A DNA stretch of 64,000 nt. It comes from Humibacter sp. RRB41 (GTDB taxonomy: Bacteria > Actinomycetota > Actinomycetes > Actinomycetales > Microbacteriaceae). How positions within the stretch are numbered: position 1 is the stretch's first letter; every line of letters begins with the position of its first letter. Positions 44,084 to 51,594 of the stretch are shown piece by piece. The notes under the pieces were generated by a model. That model was not told the DNA's origin, searched no databases, and worked only from the letters and a program-made list of their open reading frames with translations. The DNA lies in assembly GCF_022761015.1 (NCBI RefSeq), contig NZ_JAKWJQ010000001.1:124001-188000 (forward strand). Reading direction: 5' to 3'. The position numbers and the translations under genes were made by a program.

Positions 44084-44479
44084 ATGCATCAGTACGAGTT
44101 GATGGTCATCCTCGATCCGGAAATCGATGAGCGCACCGTTGCTCCCAGCCTTGACAAGTTCCTCAACGTCATCCGCACGGATGGTGGAACCATCGACAAG
44201 GTCGACATCTGGGGCAAGCGCCGTCTGGCTTACGAGATCAACAAGAAGGCCGAGGGCATCTACGCCGTCGTCGACTTCACGGCGGAATCGGATGCCACGC
44301 AAGAGCTCGATCGCCAGCTGAACCTTTCCGAGGCAGTCATGCGCACGAAGGTGCTGCGTGCCGAGGAAGCCATCGCACAGGTCGACGCCGCCACCAAGCG
44401 CGCCGACGAGAAGGCGGCCCGCAAGCGCCGTCCCGAGCCTGTCGAAGGTGCCGCGGCCCCGACGAAGCAGAGCGCCTAG
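44084..44479 (+). CDS. rpsF: 30S ribosomal protein S6
   Basis: The 131-residue S6 has a core of about 95 residues ([18 protein letters not shown] ... [20 protein letters not shown]). A long, charged C-terminal extension ends [17 protein letters not shown]. The PEPVEG stretch is encoded by a sequence matching a dispersed genomic repeat, so the tail looks repeat-derived. S6 binds 16S rRNA with S18, whose gene lies downstream. A strong AGGAGG precedes the start. Confidence 0.97.
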   Translation: MHQYELMVILDPEIDERTVAPSLDKFLNVIRTDGGTIDKVDIWGKRRLAYEINKKAEGIYAVVDFTAESDATQELDRQLNLSEAVMRTKVLRAEEAIAQVDAATKRADEKAARKRRPEPVEGAAAPTKQSA

Positions 44480-44483
44480 TCCC

Positions 44484-44975
44484 ATGGCAGGCGAGACCAT
44501 CATCACCGTGGTCGGCAACCTCACGGCAGATCCGGAACTGCGGTACACGCAGAACGGGCTGGCGGTTGCCAACTTCACCATCGCATCCACTCCCCGCACC
44601 TTCGACCGTGCGAACAACGAGTGGAAGGATGGCGAGGCTCTGTTCCTGCGCGCGAGCGTCTGGCGTGATTTCGCCGAGCACGTCGCTGGTTCATTGACCA
44701 AGGGCTCAAGGGTCATCGCTAGCGGGCGGCTCAAGCAGCGCTCGTACGAGACGAAGGAAGGCGAGCGACGCACCTCGATCGAACTCGAGATCGACGAGAT
44801 CGGGCCGTCGCTGCGTTATGCCACCGCCTCCATCACGCGAGCCCAGTCATCGGGAGGCGGCCGCAGCGGCGGCGCGCCCAGCGACGACCAGTGGGCACCA
44901 TCCGCGCCCTCGTCCGAAGCGAGCGCCGACGTGTGGAACGCGCCGGGCAGCTTCAACGACGAGACCCCCTTTTAA
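44484..44975 (+). CDS. ssb: Single-stranded DNA-binding protein
   Basis: The 163-residue SSB has an N-terminal OB fold (about 1-115). A Gly/Ser-rich linker leads to an acidic tip DETPF, a variant of the consensus DDxPF that binds partner proteins. The 4-nt gap after rpsF indicates one transcript. A second SSB is common in actinobacteria; this one, in the rpsF operon, is the essential type. Confidence 0.96.
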   Translation: MAGETIITVVGNLTADPELRYTQNGLAVANFTIASTPRTFDRANNEWKDGEALFLRASVWRDFAEHVAGSLTKGSRVIASGRLKQRSYETKEGERRTSIELEIDEIGPSLRYATASITRAQSSGGGRSGGAPSDDQWAPSAPSSEASADVWNAPGSFNDETPF

Positions 44976-44982
44976 TAGCTCA

Positions 44983-45017
44983 GATCTCGATACGCGCGCT
45001 TCGCGCGCTACTCGATC
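44983..45017. repeat. Dispersed palindromic repeat, copy 3 (ssb-rpsR gap)
   Basis: GATCTCGATACGCGCGC and GCGCGCTACTCGATC form a hairpin, the third copy of the element at 17975 and 24373. It sits inside the ribosomal operon between ssb and rpsR. Confidence 0.7.
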
Positions 45018-45036
45018 AACGAAATAAGGAAGAACC

Positions 45037-45300
45037 ATGGCTGGAAAGTCGAGCGGCGATCGCCGCAAGCCGATCCGCAAGGGCAAGGACGGCAAGAACG
45101 CCGCTCCGGCGAAGACCGTCCACGTCGGCGTCATCGACTACAAGGACGTCGCAACCCTGCGCAAGTTCGTCTCCGAGCGCGGCAAGATCCGCGCTCGCCG
45201 CATCACCGGTGTCTCCGTGCAGGAGCAGCGCCTCATCGCGAAGGCCGTCAAGAACGCCCGCGAGATGGCTCTTCTGCCCTACGCAGGCTCTGGCCGTTAG
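45037..45300 (+). CDS. rpsR: 30S ribosomal protein S18
   Basis: The 87-residue basic protein has the S18 core ([50 protein letters not shown], split across the chain). The zinc-ligand cysteines of the C+ paralogue are absent, so this is the zinc-free type. AAGGAAG precedes the start. It lies in the rpsF-ssb-rpsR-rplI operon. Confidence 0.97.
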   Translation: MAGKSSGDRRKPIRKGKDGKNAAPAKTVHVGVIDYKDVATLRKFVSERGKIRARRITGVSVQEQRLIAKAVKNAREMALLPYAGSGR

Positions 45301-45309
45301 GAGTCACCC

Positions 45310-45762
45310 ATGTCGAAACTCATTCTGACGCACGAGGTCTCCGGCCTCGGTTCGGCCGGCGACGTCGTCGACGTCAAGAACGGCTACGCCCGCAACTTCC
45401 TCATCCCGCAGGGCTACGCGATCGCGTGGACCCGTGGCGGCGAGAAGCAGGTGGAGCAGATCAGGTCGGCTCGCGTCGCACGCGAGCACGCCACGATCGA
45501 AGAGGCTCAGGACCTCAAGCTGAAGCTCGAGGCCACCAAAGTGAAGTTGGCCGTCAAGGCCGGCGCCGAGGGACGTCTGTTCGGTTCGGTCAAGACGGGC
45601 GACATCGCCGATGCGGTGCAGGCCGCCGGCATCGGTTCCATCGACAAGCGCAAGATCGAGCTCGGCGCTCCGATCAAGTCGGTCGGCGTGCACGAGGCGA
45701 CCATTCGCCTGCGTGATGACATCAACGCCACGATCACCCTTCAGGTGGTCGCTGCCAAGTAG
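45310..45762 (+). CDS. rplI: 50S ribosomal protein L9
   Basis: The 150-residue L9 has the N-terminal domain motif [24 protein letters not shown], a connecting helix and a C-terminal domain ([17 protein letters not shown]). The operon ends here with a strong terminator. Confidence 0.98.
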   Translation: MSKLILTHEVSGLGSAGDVVDVKNGYARNFLIPQGYAIAWTRGGEKQVEQIRSARVAREHATIEEAQDLKLKLEATKVKLAVKAGAEGRLFGSVKTGDIADAVQAAGIGSIDKRKIELGAPIKSVGVHEATIRLRDDINATITLQVVAAK

Positions 45763-45796
45763 TTCCGGGGACGTCTGAGGACGTACTCCTGAAGCC

Positions 45797-45833
45797 GCAT
45801 GTAGCGGCGGGTTGCATGCCCGCCGCTACATGC
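45797..45833 (+). terminator. Terminator of the rplI operon
   Basis: Perfect 15-bp arms GCATGTAGCGGCGGG and CCCGCCGCTACATGC with a 7-nt loop are followed by GTTTAACT. It lies 35 nt past the rplI stop. Confidence 0.88.
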
Positions 45834-45913
45834 GTTTAACTGGCGCTCGTCGCTCATCTGAGCGCGGCGATTTTCTCGGGCGGGTTACCACCCGAAGGGG
45901 TATTCCGCAACCT

Positions 45914-46111
45914 TTGTCCACATGTCGGGAGTGTCGCGCAACGGCGTTGCCACAGGCATCCGACCAGTTTCTACACACAGGTGTGGGGAAACTAAATGGC
46001 TGGTCAATCGGTGTTTAGGTACCAAAAGTTTCTAGTTATCCACACAACTACTCACACCTTCTGCACACGGCGCCCGGCGTTTCGCCCAGATTGTGCACAG
46101 AGTTATCCACA
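45914..46111. promoter_or_regulatory. DnaA-box cluster upstream of dnaB
   Basis: The 583-bp gap between rplI and dnaB holds two exact DnaA boxes, TTATCCACA at 46036-46044 and 46103-46111. Degenerate ones are TTGTCCACA (45914-45922), TGTGGGGAA near 45983 and TTGTGCACA (46091-46099). The stretch is unusually rich in CACA/TGTG words and locally A/T-rich (TAGTTATCC, CTAAATGG, ACCAAAAGTTT). Nothing coding is supported in the rest of the gap (46112-46345) apart from the dnaB ribosome-binding site AGGAGG near 46336. Confidence 0.6.
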
Positions 46112-46345
46112 GGTCGAGTTGTGGGGGTGTGCAGGCACTCCCTAGGGTGAATCAGCGTCGCGTAGCGGTGGAGTTCCAGGCCAAGGGAACGGTCTTTGTC
46201 GGGGGTGGCTGAGACCGTAGAGGTGCACGGCTGAAAGCCATCGCGGCATTGCCGTGCCCGAGAGTAGAACTCGCGACGGGGGCGAAGCACGAAGTAGTAC
46301 GACTCATGGGCGTCACAGCGGCGCCAGGGGAAACAGGAGGTCCGG

Positions 46346-47695
46346 GTGTCGATCGCTCACCTACCCGAAGGTCGGTCGTCGGAGCGCGTTCCTCCGCATG
46401 ATCTGCTCGCCGAGCAGAGCTCCCTCGGCGGCATGCTGCTCAGCAAGGATGCCGTCGCCGACGTGGTCGAGACGGTGCGCGGCGGCGACTTCTACATTCC
46501 CAAGCACGAGGTCATCTTCGATTCGATCCTCTCGCTGTACTCACGCGGCGAGCCCACCGATGTGATCGCCGTGACAGACGAGCTGACCAAGGTCGGCGAT
46601 CTGAGTCGCGCCGGCGGACCGGAGTACCTCCACACTCTGACGAGCCTGGTGCCGACCGCGGCGAACGCCGGATACTACGGCGAGATCGTCGCCGAGCGTG
46701 CGCTGCTGCGCCGACTCGTCGAGGTGGGCACCCGCATCACTCAGATGGGCTACTCGGGCGAGGGAGAGGTGCTCGACCTGGTCAACCAGGCTCAGGCCGA
46801 GATCTACTCCGTCACCGGCTCGACCGAGACAGAGGACTACATCCCGCTCACGGATGCCGTCACCGTCGCCATCGACGAGATCGAGGCCGCCAAGCACAAA
46901 GACGGCACGATGACAGGGGTGCCGACCGGCTTCGCGGACCTCGACGACCTGACCAACGGTCTGCACCCCGGGCAGATGGTCATCGTCGCCGCGCGTCCCG
47001 CGCTCGGTAAGTCGACGCTCGCGCTGGACTTCGCAAGAGCTGCAGCGATCAAGCACGACATGCCGACCATCTTCTTCTCGTTGGAGATGGGGCGCAGCGA
47101 GATCGCGATGCGTTTGCTGTCTGCAGAGGCATCCGTTCCACTGCAGAACATGCGCAAGGGAACCGTCGACCAGCGCGACTGGACGACTATCGCCGCCACC
47201 CGTGGCCGCATCAACGACGCACCGCTCTACATCGACGACAGCCCGAACATGACGCTCGTCGAGATCCGCGCGAAGTGCCGCAGGCTCAAGCAGCGGGTCG
47301 GCCTGAAGATGGTCATCATCGACTACCTGCAGCTCATGACGAGCGGCAAGCGCGTGGAGAGCCGCCAGCAAGAGGTCAGCGAATTCTCCCGTGCGCTGAA
47401 GCTCCTGGCCAAGGAACTGCAGGTTCCCGTCGTGGCGCTCTCGCAGCTGAACCGTGGACCGGAGCAGCGCTCCGACAAGCTGCCGGCGCTCTCCGACCTG
47501 CGCGAATCGGGATCGATCGAGCAGGATGCCGACGTAGTCATCCTGCTGCACCGCGAGAGCGCCTACGAGAAAGACAACCCGCGCGCCGGCGAGGCCGACC
47601 TCATCGTCGCCAAGCACCGCAACGGCCCGACCCGCACCGTGACCGTGGCGTTCCAGGGGCACTTCTCGCGGTTCGCAGACATGGCGGCGGGGTAG
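46346..47695 (+). CDS. dnaB: Replicative DNA helicase DnaB
   Basis: The 449-residue hexameric helicase unwinds DNA at the fork. The N-terminal domain runs to about residue 125. The RecA-like domain has Walker A ARPALGKST, and IIDYLQLM with LSDLRESGSIEQDADVV later. There is no intein. GTG 46346 has AGGAGG 5 nt upstream. Together with the DciA-like factor in this window it provides helicase and probable loader. This is the last core gene before the accessory region. Confidence 0.97.
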   Translation: MSIAHLPEGRSSERVPPHDLLAEQSSLGGMLLSKDAVADVVETVRGGDFYIPKHEVIFDSILSLYSRGEPTDVIAVTDELTKVGDLSRAGGPEYLHTLTSLVPTAANAGYYGEIVAERALLRRLVEVGTRITQMGYSGEGEVLDLVNQAQAEIYSVTGSTETEDYIPLTDAVTVAIDEIEAAKHKDGTMTGVPTGFADLDDLTNGLHPGQMVIVAARPALGKSTLALDFARAAAIKHDMPTIFFSLEMGRSEIAMRLLSAEASVPLQNMRKGTVDQRDWTTIAATRGRINDAPLYIDDSPNMTLVEIRAKCRRLKQRVGLKMVIIDYLQLMTSGKRVESRQQEVSEFSRALKLLAKELQVPVVALSQLNRGPEQRSDKLPALSDLRESGSIEQDADVVILLHRESAYEKDNPRAGEADLIVAKHRNGPTRTVTVAFQGHFSRFADMAAG

Positions 47696-47776
47696 GTCCG
47701 CTTTGTGTAGGTCGTAGGTTTTCCCGAAGCGTGGCGAATTCTCGACTTAATGACAAGCACATGGCGAACACTCCCG

Positions 47777-47803
47777 ATGTCGGAGAATGTCGGATCTGAC
47801 ATT
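47777..47803. repeat. Direct and inverted ATGTCGGA repeats between dnaB and the SDR gene
   Basis: ATGTCGGA occurs at 47777-47784 and 47787-47794, exactly 10 bp apart. It is followed by TCTGACAT in the opposite orientation, making AATGTC...GACATT (47786-47803) a near-perfect 18-bp palindrome. It lies at the edge of the accessory region and belongs to no gene. Confidence 0.4.
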
Positions 47804-47842
47804 TGCGCGGAATACCCGCGCTGCCGTCCTTCGGGTTGGCTC

Positions 47843-48580
47843 TTAGCCGAGTTGGTCGGCTGGACGGAGCAGGATCTCGTTGACGGCGAGGTGGCGGGGG
47901 CGGGAGAGGACAAAGGCGATAATCTCCGCGACTTCTTCGGGCTTGACGGTGGCCTGGTCGTAGCCTTTCTGGACGGCTTCGCGGGTGGCTTCGTGTGTGA
48001 TGTGGGTGGGTAGTTCGGTGTCGACGACGCCGGGTTCGATGAGGCTGACGCGGACGCCGGGGAGGAGTTCTTGGCGGAGGGATTCGGACCAGCCGTTGAT
48101 GCCCCATTTGGTGGCGGCGTAGACGCCGTTGGTGGCGCGAGCGGTGCGGCCGGCGACGGACGAGATGTTCACCACATCCCCAGCGCCGTTCCGCGTGAGT
48201 TGGTCGAGGAAGACTTCAGTGGCCGTGATCGCGCCGAGCAGGTTCGCTTCGATCATGGTGCGGTAGTCCTGGTGCTGCTCGGGCGAGAACGGGCCGAGCA
48301 GCATGACGCCCGCGTTGTTGATCAGGACGTCGGCTCCGCCGAGCTCGTCGTGCACGCGCACTGCGGCGGCAAGGAGCTGATCGCGGTCGGTGACGTCCGC
48401 CTGGATCGCGATGGATCCGTTGCCGAGCTCGGCAGCGATCGACTGGATGCGATCGAGGCGTCGAGCTAGGAGGGCGATCGTGTAGCCGTCGGCGGCGAGG
48501 GCTCGGGCGGTTGCGGCGCCGATTCCGGAGGATGCGCCGGTGATGACGGCGACGCGACCGGTGTTCAGGTTGGTGCTCAT
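47843..48580 (-). CDS. Short-chain dehydrogenase/reductase (classical SDR)
   Basis: The 245-residue NAD(P)-dependent oxidoreductase has TGASSGIG (14-21), an Arg-rich segment after strand 2 (LLARRLDR) that favours NADP, NNAG (88-91), Ser140/141, and Y154-A-A-T-K158. The substrate is unknown. It is divergent from the XRE/MmyB-like regulator gene, whose putative operator lies 71-90 bp upstream of this start. A short frame ending ATGA overlaps the start codon. GAAGGA lies about 9 nt upstream. Confidence 0.92.
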   Translation of the reverse strand: MSTNLNTGRVAVITGASSGIGAATARALAADGYTIALLARRLDRIQSIAAELGNGSIAIQADVTDRDQLLAAAVRVHDELGGADVLINNAGVMLLGPFSPEQHQDYRTMIEANLLGAITATEVFLDQLTRNGAGDVVNISSVAGRTARATNGVYAATKWGINGWSESLRQELLPGVRVSLIEPGVVDTELPTHITHEATREAVQKGYDQATVKPEEVAEIIAFVLSRPRHLAVNEILLRPADQLG

Positions 48581-48650
48581 GGGTGTGGTTCCTTCGATTC
48601 GTCAAGGGCGGGTATGTCCTCTTCCATCGCACCAGCCCGGTGTGGGTTGA

Positions 48651-48670
48651 GGAAGGGACTGGCAGTTCCC
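48651..48670. promoter_or_regulatory. Putative operator 1 of the XRE/MmyB-like regulator
   Basis: On the minus strand it reads GGGAACTGCCAGTCCCTTCC, containing the palindrome ACTG-C-CAGT. It is one of three closely similar sites (see 48766 and 49675) and lies upstream of the divergent SDR gene. Confidence 0.6.
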
Positions 48671-48765
48671 CTTCTCGTGGGCGTCGGGCCAGTGGGTGAT
48701 AGCCCACCCGCGCCGCGAGCGGCGGATCCAAGGGCGACGACGAAGAAGGCACCGGTTATCGGTGC

Positions 48766-48781
48766 ACTGCCAGTTCCTCCC
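48766..48781 (+). promoter_or_regulatory. Putative operator 2 of the XRE/MmyB-like regulator
   Basis: ACTGCCAGTTCCTCCC ends 33 nt before the regulator start. It is followed by TACCGT, a -10-like hexamer, and GGAGGG. Confidence 0.6.
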
Positions 48782-48814
48782 ACCGTGGCCGCATCCGCGC
48801 TTACCGTGGAGGGC

Positions 48815-49681
48815 ATGGATCATCGAGAGCAGGTATCCGACTTCCTTCGCACCCGGCGGGATCGGATCACCCCGGAGCAGGCTGGAATCATCGGCGGGGG
48901 GCGCCGCCGCGTCCCCGGGCTGCGCCGGGAAGAGGTGGCGATGCTCACCGGGGTCAGCGTTGAGTACTACGCCCGGATGGAACGAGGCGACCTGGCCGGG
49001 GTGTCCCTGGAAGTGCTGGATGCCCTGGGCCGGGCCCTGAGACTTGACGACGCGGAGAAGGATCACCTCGCCGATCTCGCCCGTGCTGCCGGTCCCACGC
49101 CGCCGCGGCGCCGTCATGGCAGTCCGTCAGTGCCGACGGTGAGACCCGAGTTGCAGCACTTTCTGGACGCGGTGACCGGTGCTCCGATGTGGGTGCGGGA
49201 TCGACGTATGGATTTCGTCGCCGCGAACCCGCTCGGCCGTGCCCTGTACGCGCCGATGCTCGACGATCCGGCAAACCAGGGCAACACGGCGCGGTTCACG
49301 TTCCTGAACCCGGCCTCCCGGATCTTCTTCCCGGACTGGGAGGCGAACGCCGACGACCTGGTGGCGACGATGCGTACCTATGCCGGGCAGAACCCGCTGG
49401 ACAAGCCGCTTACGGACCTGATCGGCGAACTCGTCACCCGCTCCGACACCTTCCGGTACCGGTGGGCACGGCATGACGTGCGCCATCACCGTGCCGGCCT
49501 CAAACGCATCCACCACCCCGCCGTCGGCGATCTCGAGCTGAGCTATCAGGCGATGGAGTTCCCTGCGAACCCGGACTGGTTCATGTTCGCGTACACCGCG
49601 GTACCCGGCTCGCCTACGGCGGAGCGGCTCCTGCTGCTGGGCAGCCTCGCTGCCACCGAGCAGCCCGCAAAGGTGAACTAG
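48815..49681 (+). CDS. XRE-family transcriptional regulator with MmyB-like ligand-binding domain
   Basis: The 288-residue regulator has an N-terminal helix-turn-helix (GLRREEVAMLTGVSVEYYARMERGDLAGVSLEVLDAL, about 30-75). The MmyB-like/PAS-type ligand domain (about 105-280) includes the family W-V-R-D-R-R-M-D-F-V-A-A-N-P-L-G-R-A-L-Y segment and LSYQAMEFPANPDW. Such regulators in actinomycetes are often paired with a divergent SDR gene, as here. ATG 48815 has GGAGGG just upstream; the longer in-frame extension is rejected. Its stop codon lies inside operator 3. Confidence 0.92.
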   Translation: MDHREQVSDFLRTRRDRITPEQAGIIGGGRRRVPGLRREEVAMLTGVSVEYYARMERGDLAGVSLEVLDALGRALRLDDAEKDHLADLARAAGPTPPRRRHGSPSVPTVRPELQHFLDAVTGAPMWVRDRRMDFVAANPLGRALYAPMLDDPANQGNTARFTFLNPASRIFFPDWEANADDLVATMRTYAGQNPLDKPLTDLIGELVTRSDTFRYRWARHDVRHHRAGLKRIHHPAVGDLELSYQAMEFPANPDWFMFAYTAVPGSPTAERLLLLGSLAATEQPAKVN

Positions 49682-49692
49682 CAGTTCCTTCC
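49675..49692 (+). promoter_or_regulatory. Putative operator 3 of the XRE/MmyB-like regulator
   Basis: GAACTAGCAGTTCCTTCC contains the inverted repeat GAACT-AGC-AGTTC. It overlaps the regulator stop codon and lies 33 nt before the aldo/keto reductase start. TAGCGT, a -10-like hexamer, follows. Confidence 0.6.
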
Positions 49693-49724
49693 TGACCCGA
49701 TCCGGCGTGCCTAGCGTGGAAGGT

Positions 49725-50606
49725 ATGAGCACGAACATCACCCTGAACAATGGTGTCGAGATGCCGGCGCTGGGCTTCGGCGTCTTCCAGACCCCGCCCG
49801 AGCAGACCGTCGCCTCCGTCGCCGAAGCCCTCAAGGTCGGCTACCGGCTGATCGACACCGCCGCGTCGTACTTCAACGAGCCCGAGGTGGGCGACGGCAT
49901 CCGCCAGTCCGGCATCGACCGGTCGGACGTCTTCATCGAGACGAAGCTGTGGATCAGCGATTACGGCTATGACGGGGCTCTGCACGGCTTCGAGAAGTCT
50001 GCCGGCAAGCTCGGCGTCGACCAGATCGACCTCCTGCTGCTGCACCAGCCGCTGTCCACCGACTTCGAGAAGACGATCGGCGCGTACAAGGCGCTCGAGA
50101 CGCTCCTCAGTGACGGCAAGGTCCGCGCGATCGGTGTCTCCAACTTCATGCCAGACGTCCTGGCGAACCTGCTCGAGCAGACCAGTGTGGTGCCGGCGGT
50201 GAATCAGGTCGAATGCCACCCGTACTTCTCCCAGCCCGACGTGCAGAAGGCGAACGCGCAGCACGGCATCGTGACCCAGGCGTGGTCGCCGATGGGTGGC
50301 ATCACCAGCTACCGCGGCGACTCCACCCGATCCACGTTCAACGACCCGATCATCGGGGAGATCGCGACTGCGCACGGGAAGACCCCTGCGCAGGTGATGC
50401 TGCGTTGGCACCTGCAGGAGGGCCGCTCCGCGATCCCGAAGTCTGTGAACCCGGAGCGCATCGCCGCCAACTTCGACGTCTTCGATTTCGAGCTCACCAG
50501 CATCGAGCTCGCCCGGATCGACGGCCTGGACACTGGTGTGCGCGGTGGGCCGGAGCCGGCATCCATCACCCTGGAGTCCTTCCACCGCGACATCCCGGAG
50601 GCGTGA
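49725..50606 (+). CDS. Aldo/keto reductase (AKR3/5-type)
   Basis: The 293-residue TIM-barrel NADPH-dependent carbonyl reductase carries the catalytic tetrad D44, Y49, K74, H107 (DTAASYF, TKLW, LLHQP). The C-terminal NADPH-binding segment is AIPKSVNPERIAANF. The length suits the 2,5-diketogluconate reductase-like group. It opens the block of genes after the XRE regulator, with operator 3 and GGAAGG upstream. The substrate is unknown; aldehydes or methylglyoxal-like compounds are typical for the family. Confidence 0.93.
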   Translation: MSTNITLNNGVEMPALGFGVFQTPPEQTVASVAEALKVGYRLIDTAASYFNEPEVGDGIRQSGIDRSDVFIETKLWISDYGYDGALHGFEKSAGKLGVDQIDLLLLHQPLSTDFEKTIGAYKALETLLSDGKVRAIGVSNFMPDVLANLLEQTSVVPAVNQVECHPYFSQPDVQKANAQHGIVTQAWSPMGGITSYRGDSTRSTFNDPIIGEIATAHGKTPAQVMLRWHLQEGRSAIPKSVNPERIAANFDVFDFELTSIELARIDGLDTGVRGGPEPASITLESFHRDIPEA

Positions 50607-50869
50607 CCCCGGTGGGCGCGACGGAGGTCTCCACGGTCTTCGTGCACGGCAGCCACCGCGACAGCGGCGGGCACCGCCCCCGGCACACGGGCGGCGCTCG
50701 TCTGGGCGCGGGGGTGTCGAGTGCGCTGACGGCCGGAAGCCTCACCCTCGCGATGGGGCTGGTCCTCAGCCTCGTCCTTCTCGTGCCCGCGACCGGTCGG
50801 GACCACACAGCAGTCCCGACCGGATCGGATGTTCTGTCGACAGAGACCGGCGCGGCCCCCACCCACTGA
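50603..50869 (+). CDS. Small membrane protein (88 aa), unknown, in the AKR operon
   Basis: I do not recognise this one. GTG 50603 overlaps the aldo/keto reductase stop by 4 nt (GTGA). A His/Arg-rich stretch is followed by one hydrophobic helix (about LTAGSLTLAMGLVLSLVLLVP) and a short polar tail. GGAGG lies only 1 nt before this GTG, so GTG 50612 may be the true start. It could also be a non-translated spacer before the CMD gene. Confidence 0.4.
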   Translation: MTPVGATEVSTVFVHGSHRDSGGHRPRHTGGARLGAGVSSALTAGSLTLAMGLVLSLVLLVPATGRDHTAVPTGSDVLSTETGAAPTH

Positions 50870-50887
50870 TTCACGAAGGAGCACCCC

Positions 50888-51211
50888 ATGGCAGACCCCA
50901 CCCCAATCCAGCGAATCGTCGGCGACTTCGCCCCGAAAATCGCCGAGCTCACCGACGACGTCCTCTTCGGCGACGTCTGGGAACGACCGGAGCTCTCCCC
51001 TCGGGACCGCAGCCTGATCACCATCGCGGCGCTCATCATGGGAGGCAACACCGAGCAACTCCCCGGGCACCTGCAGCGCGGCATCACCAACGGTCTTACC
51101 CGGGACGAGATCGCTGAGGTCCTCACGCACCTCGCGTTCTACGCAGGCTGGCCCAAGAGTCTCTCGGCGGTCACCGTCGCCCGCTCCGTCCTCGAAAGGG
51201 AGGAGAGCTGA
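50888..51211 (+). CDS. Carboxymuconolactone decarboxylase-like (CMD/AhpD-fold) protein
   Basis: The 107-residue CMD-fold protein has the helical core (DRSLITIAALIMGGNTEQLPGHLQRGITNGLTRDEIAEVLTHLAFYAGWPKS, split across the chain). It contains no cysteine, so it is not a peroxidatic AhpD. It is rather of the CMD type that acts on lactones or is of unknown use. AAGGAGC precedes the start. It overlaps the DUF2255 gene by 1 nt (TGATG). Confidence 0.88.
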   Translation: MADPTPIQRIVGDFAPKIAELTDDVLFGDVWERPELSPRDRSLITIAALIMGGNTEQLPGHLQRGITNGLTRDEIAEVLTHLAFYAGWPKSLSAVTVARSVLEREES

Positions 51212-51585
51212 TGCCGTGGAACAAGGCTGACCTTGCGGCGGTCGTCGGCCCCGACGAGATCCGCGTCGCCCCGGACAGGAAGGACGGCACGCCTGGCGGC
51301 TTCGTCATCGTCTGGGCTGTCGAACACGACGGCCAGCTCTACGCCCGCTCCGCGCGCGGGGCGCGGGGCGCCTGGTATCGTCGCGCCCTCGCGTCCGGGC
51401 ACGGCCGGATCCGTGTCGTCGACACTGAATTCGAGGTCCGCTACGTCGATGCATCCGAGGACGCCGACCACGCCGGCATCGACGCGGCATACCGCGCCAA
51501 GTACGGCCGCTACGGCCACACCGTTGACAGCGTCGTCGGCCCTGCTGCGCATCACGTCACCGTCGGTATCATCCCGATCGACTAG
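51211..51585 (+). CDS. DUF2255-family protein
   Basis: The 124-residue soluble protein matches the DUF2255 pattern: an N-terminal W-N-K-A-D-L, then V-I-V-W-A-V-E-H-D-G-Q-L-Y-A-R-S-A-R-G, then G-A-W-Y-R-R-A. The function is unknown; the Arg-rich conserved segment suggests binding of a phosphorylated or anionic ligand. It is translationally coupled to the CMD gene by a 1-nt overlap and sits 9 nt before the next reductase, so it belongs to this operon. Confidence 0.8.
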   Translation: MPWNKADLAAVVGPDEIRVAPDRKDGTPGGFVIVWAVEHDGQLYARSARGARGAWYRRALASGHGRIRVVDTEFEVRYVDASEDADHAGIDAAYRAKYGRYGHTVDSVVGPAAHHVTVGIIPID

Positions 51586-51594
51586 GAGAAACTC

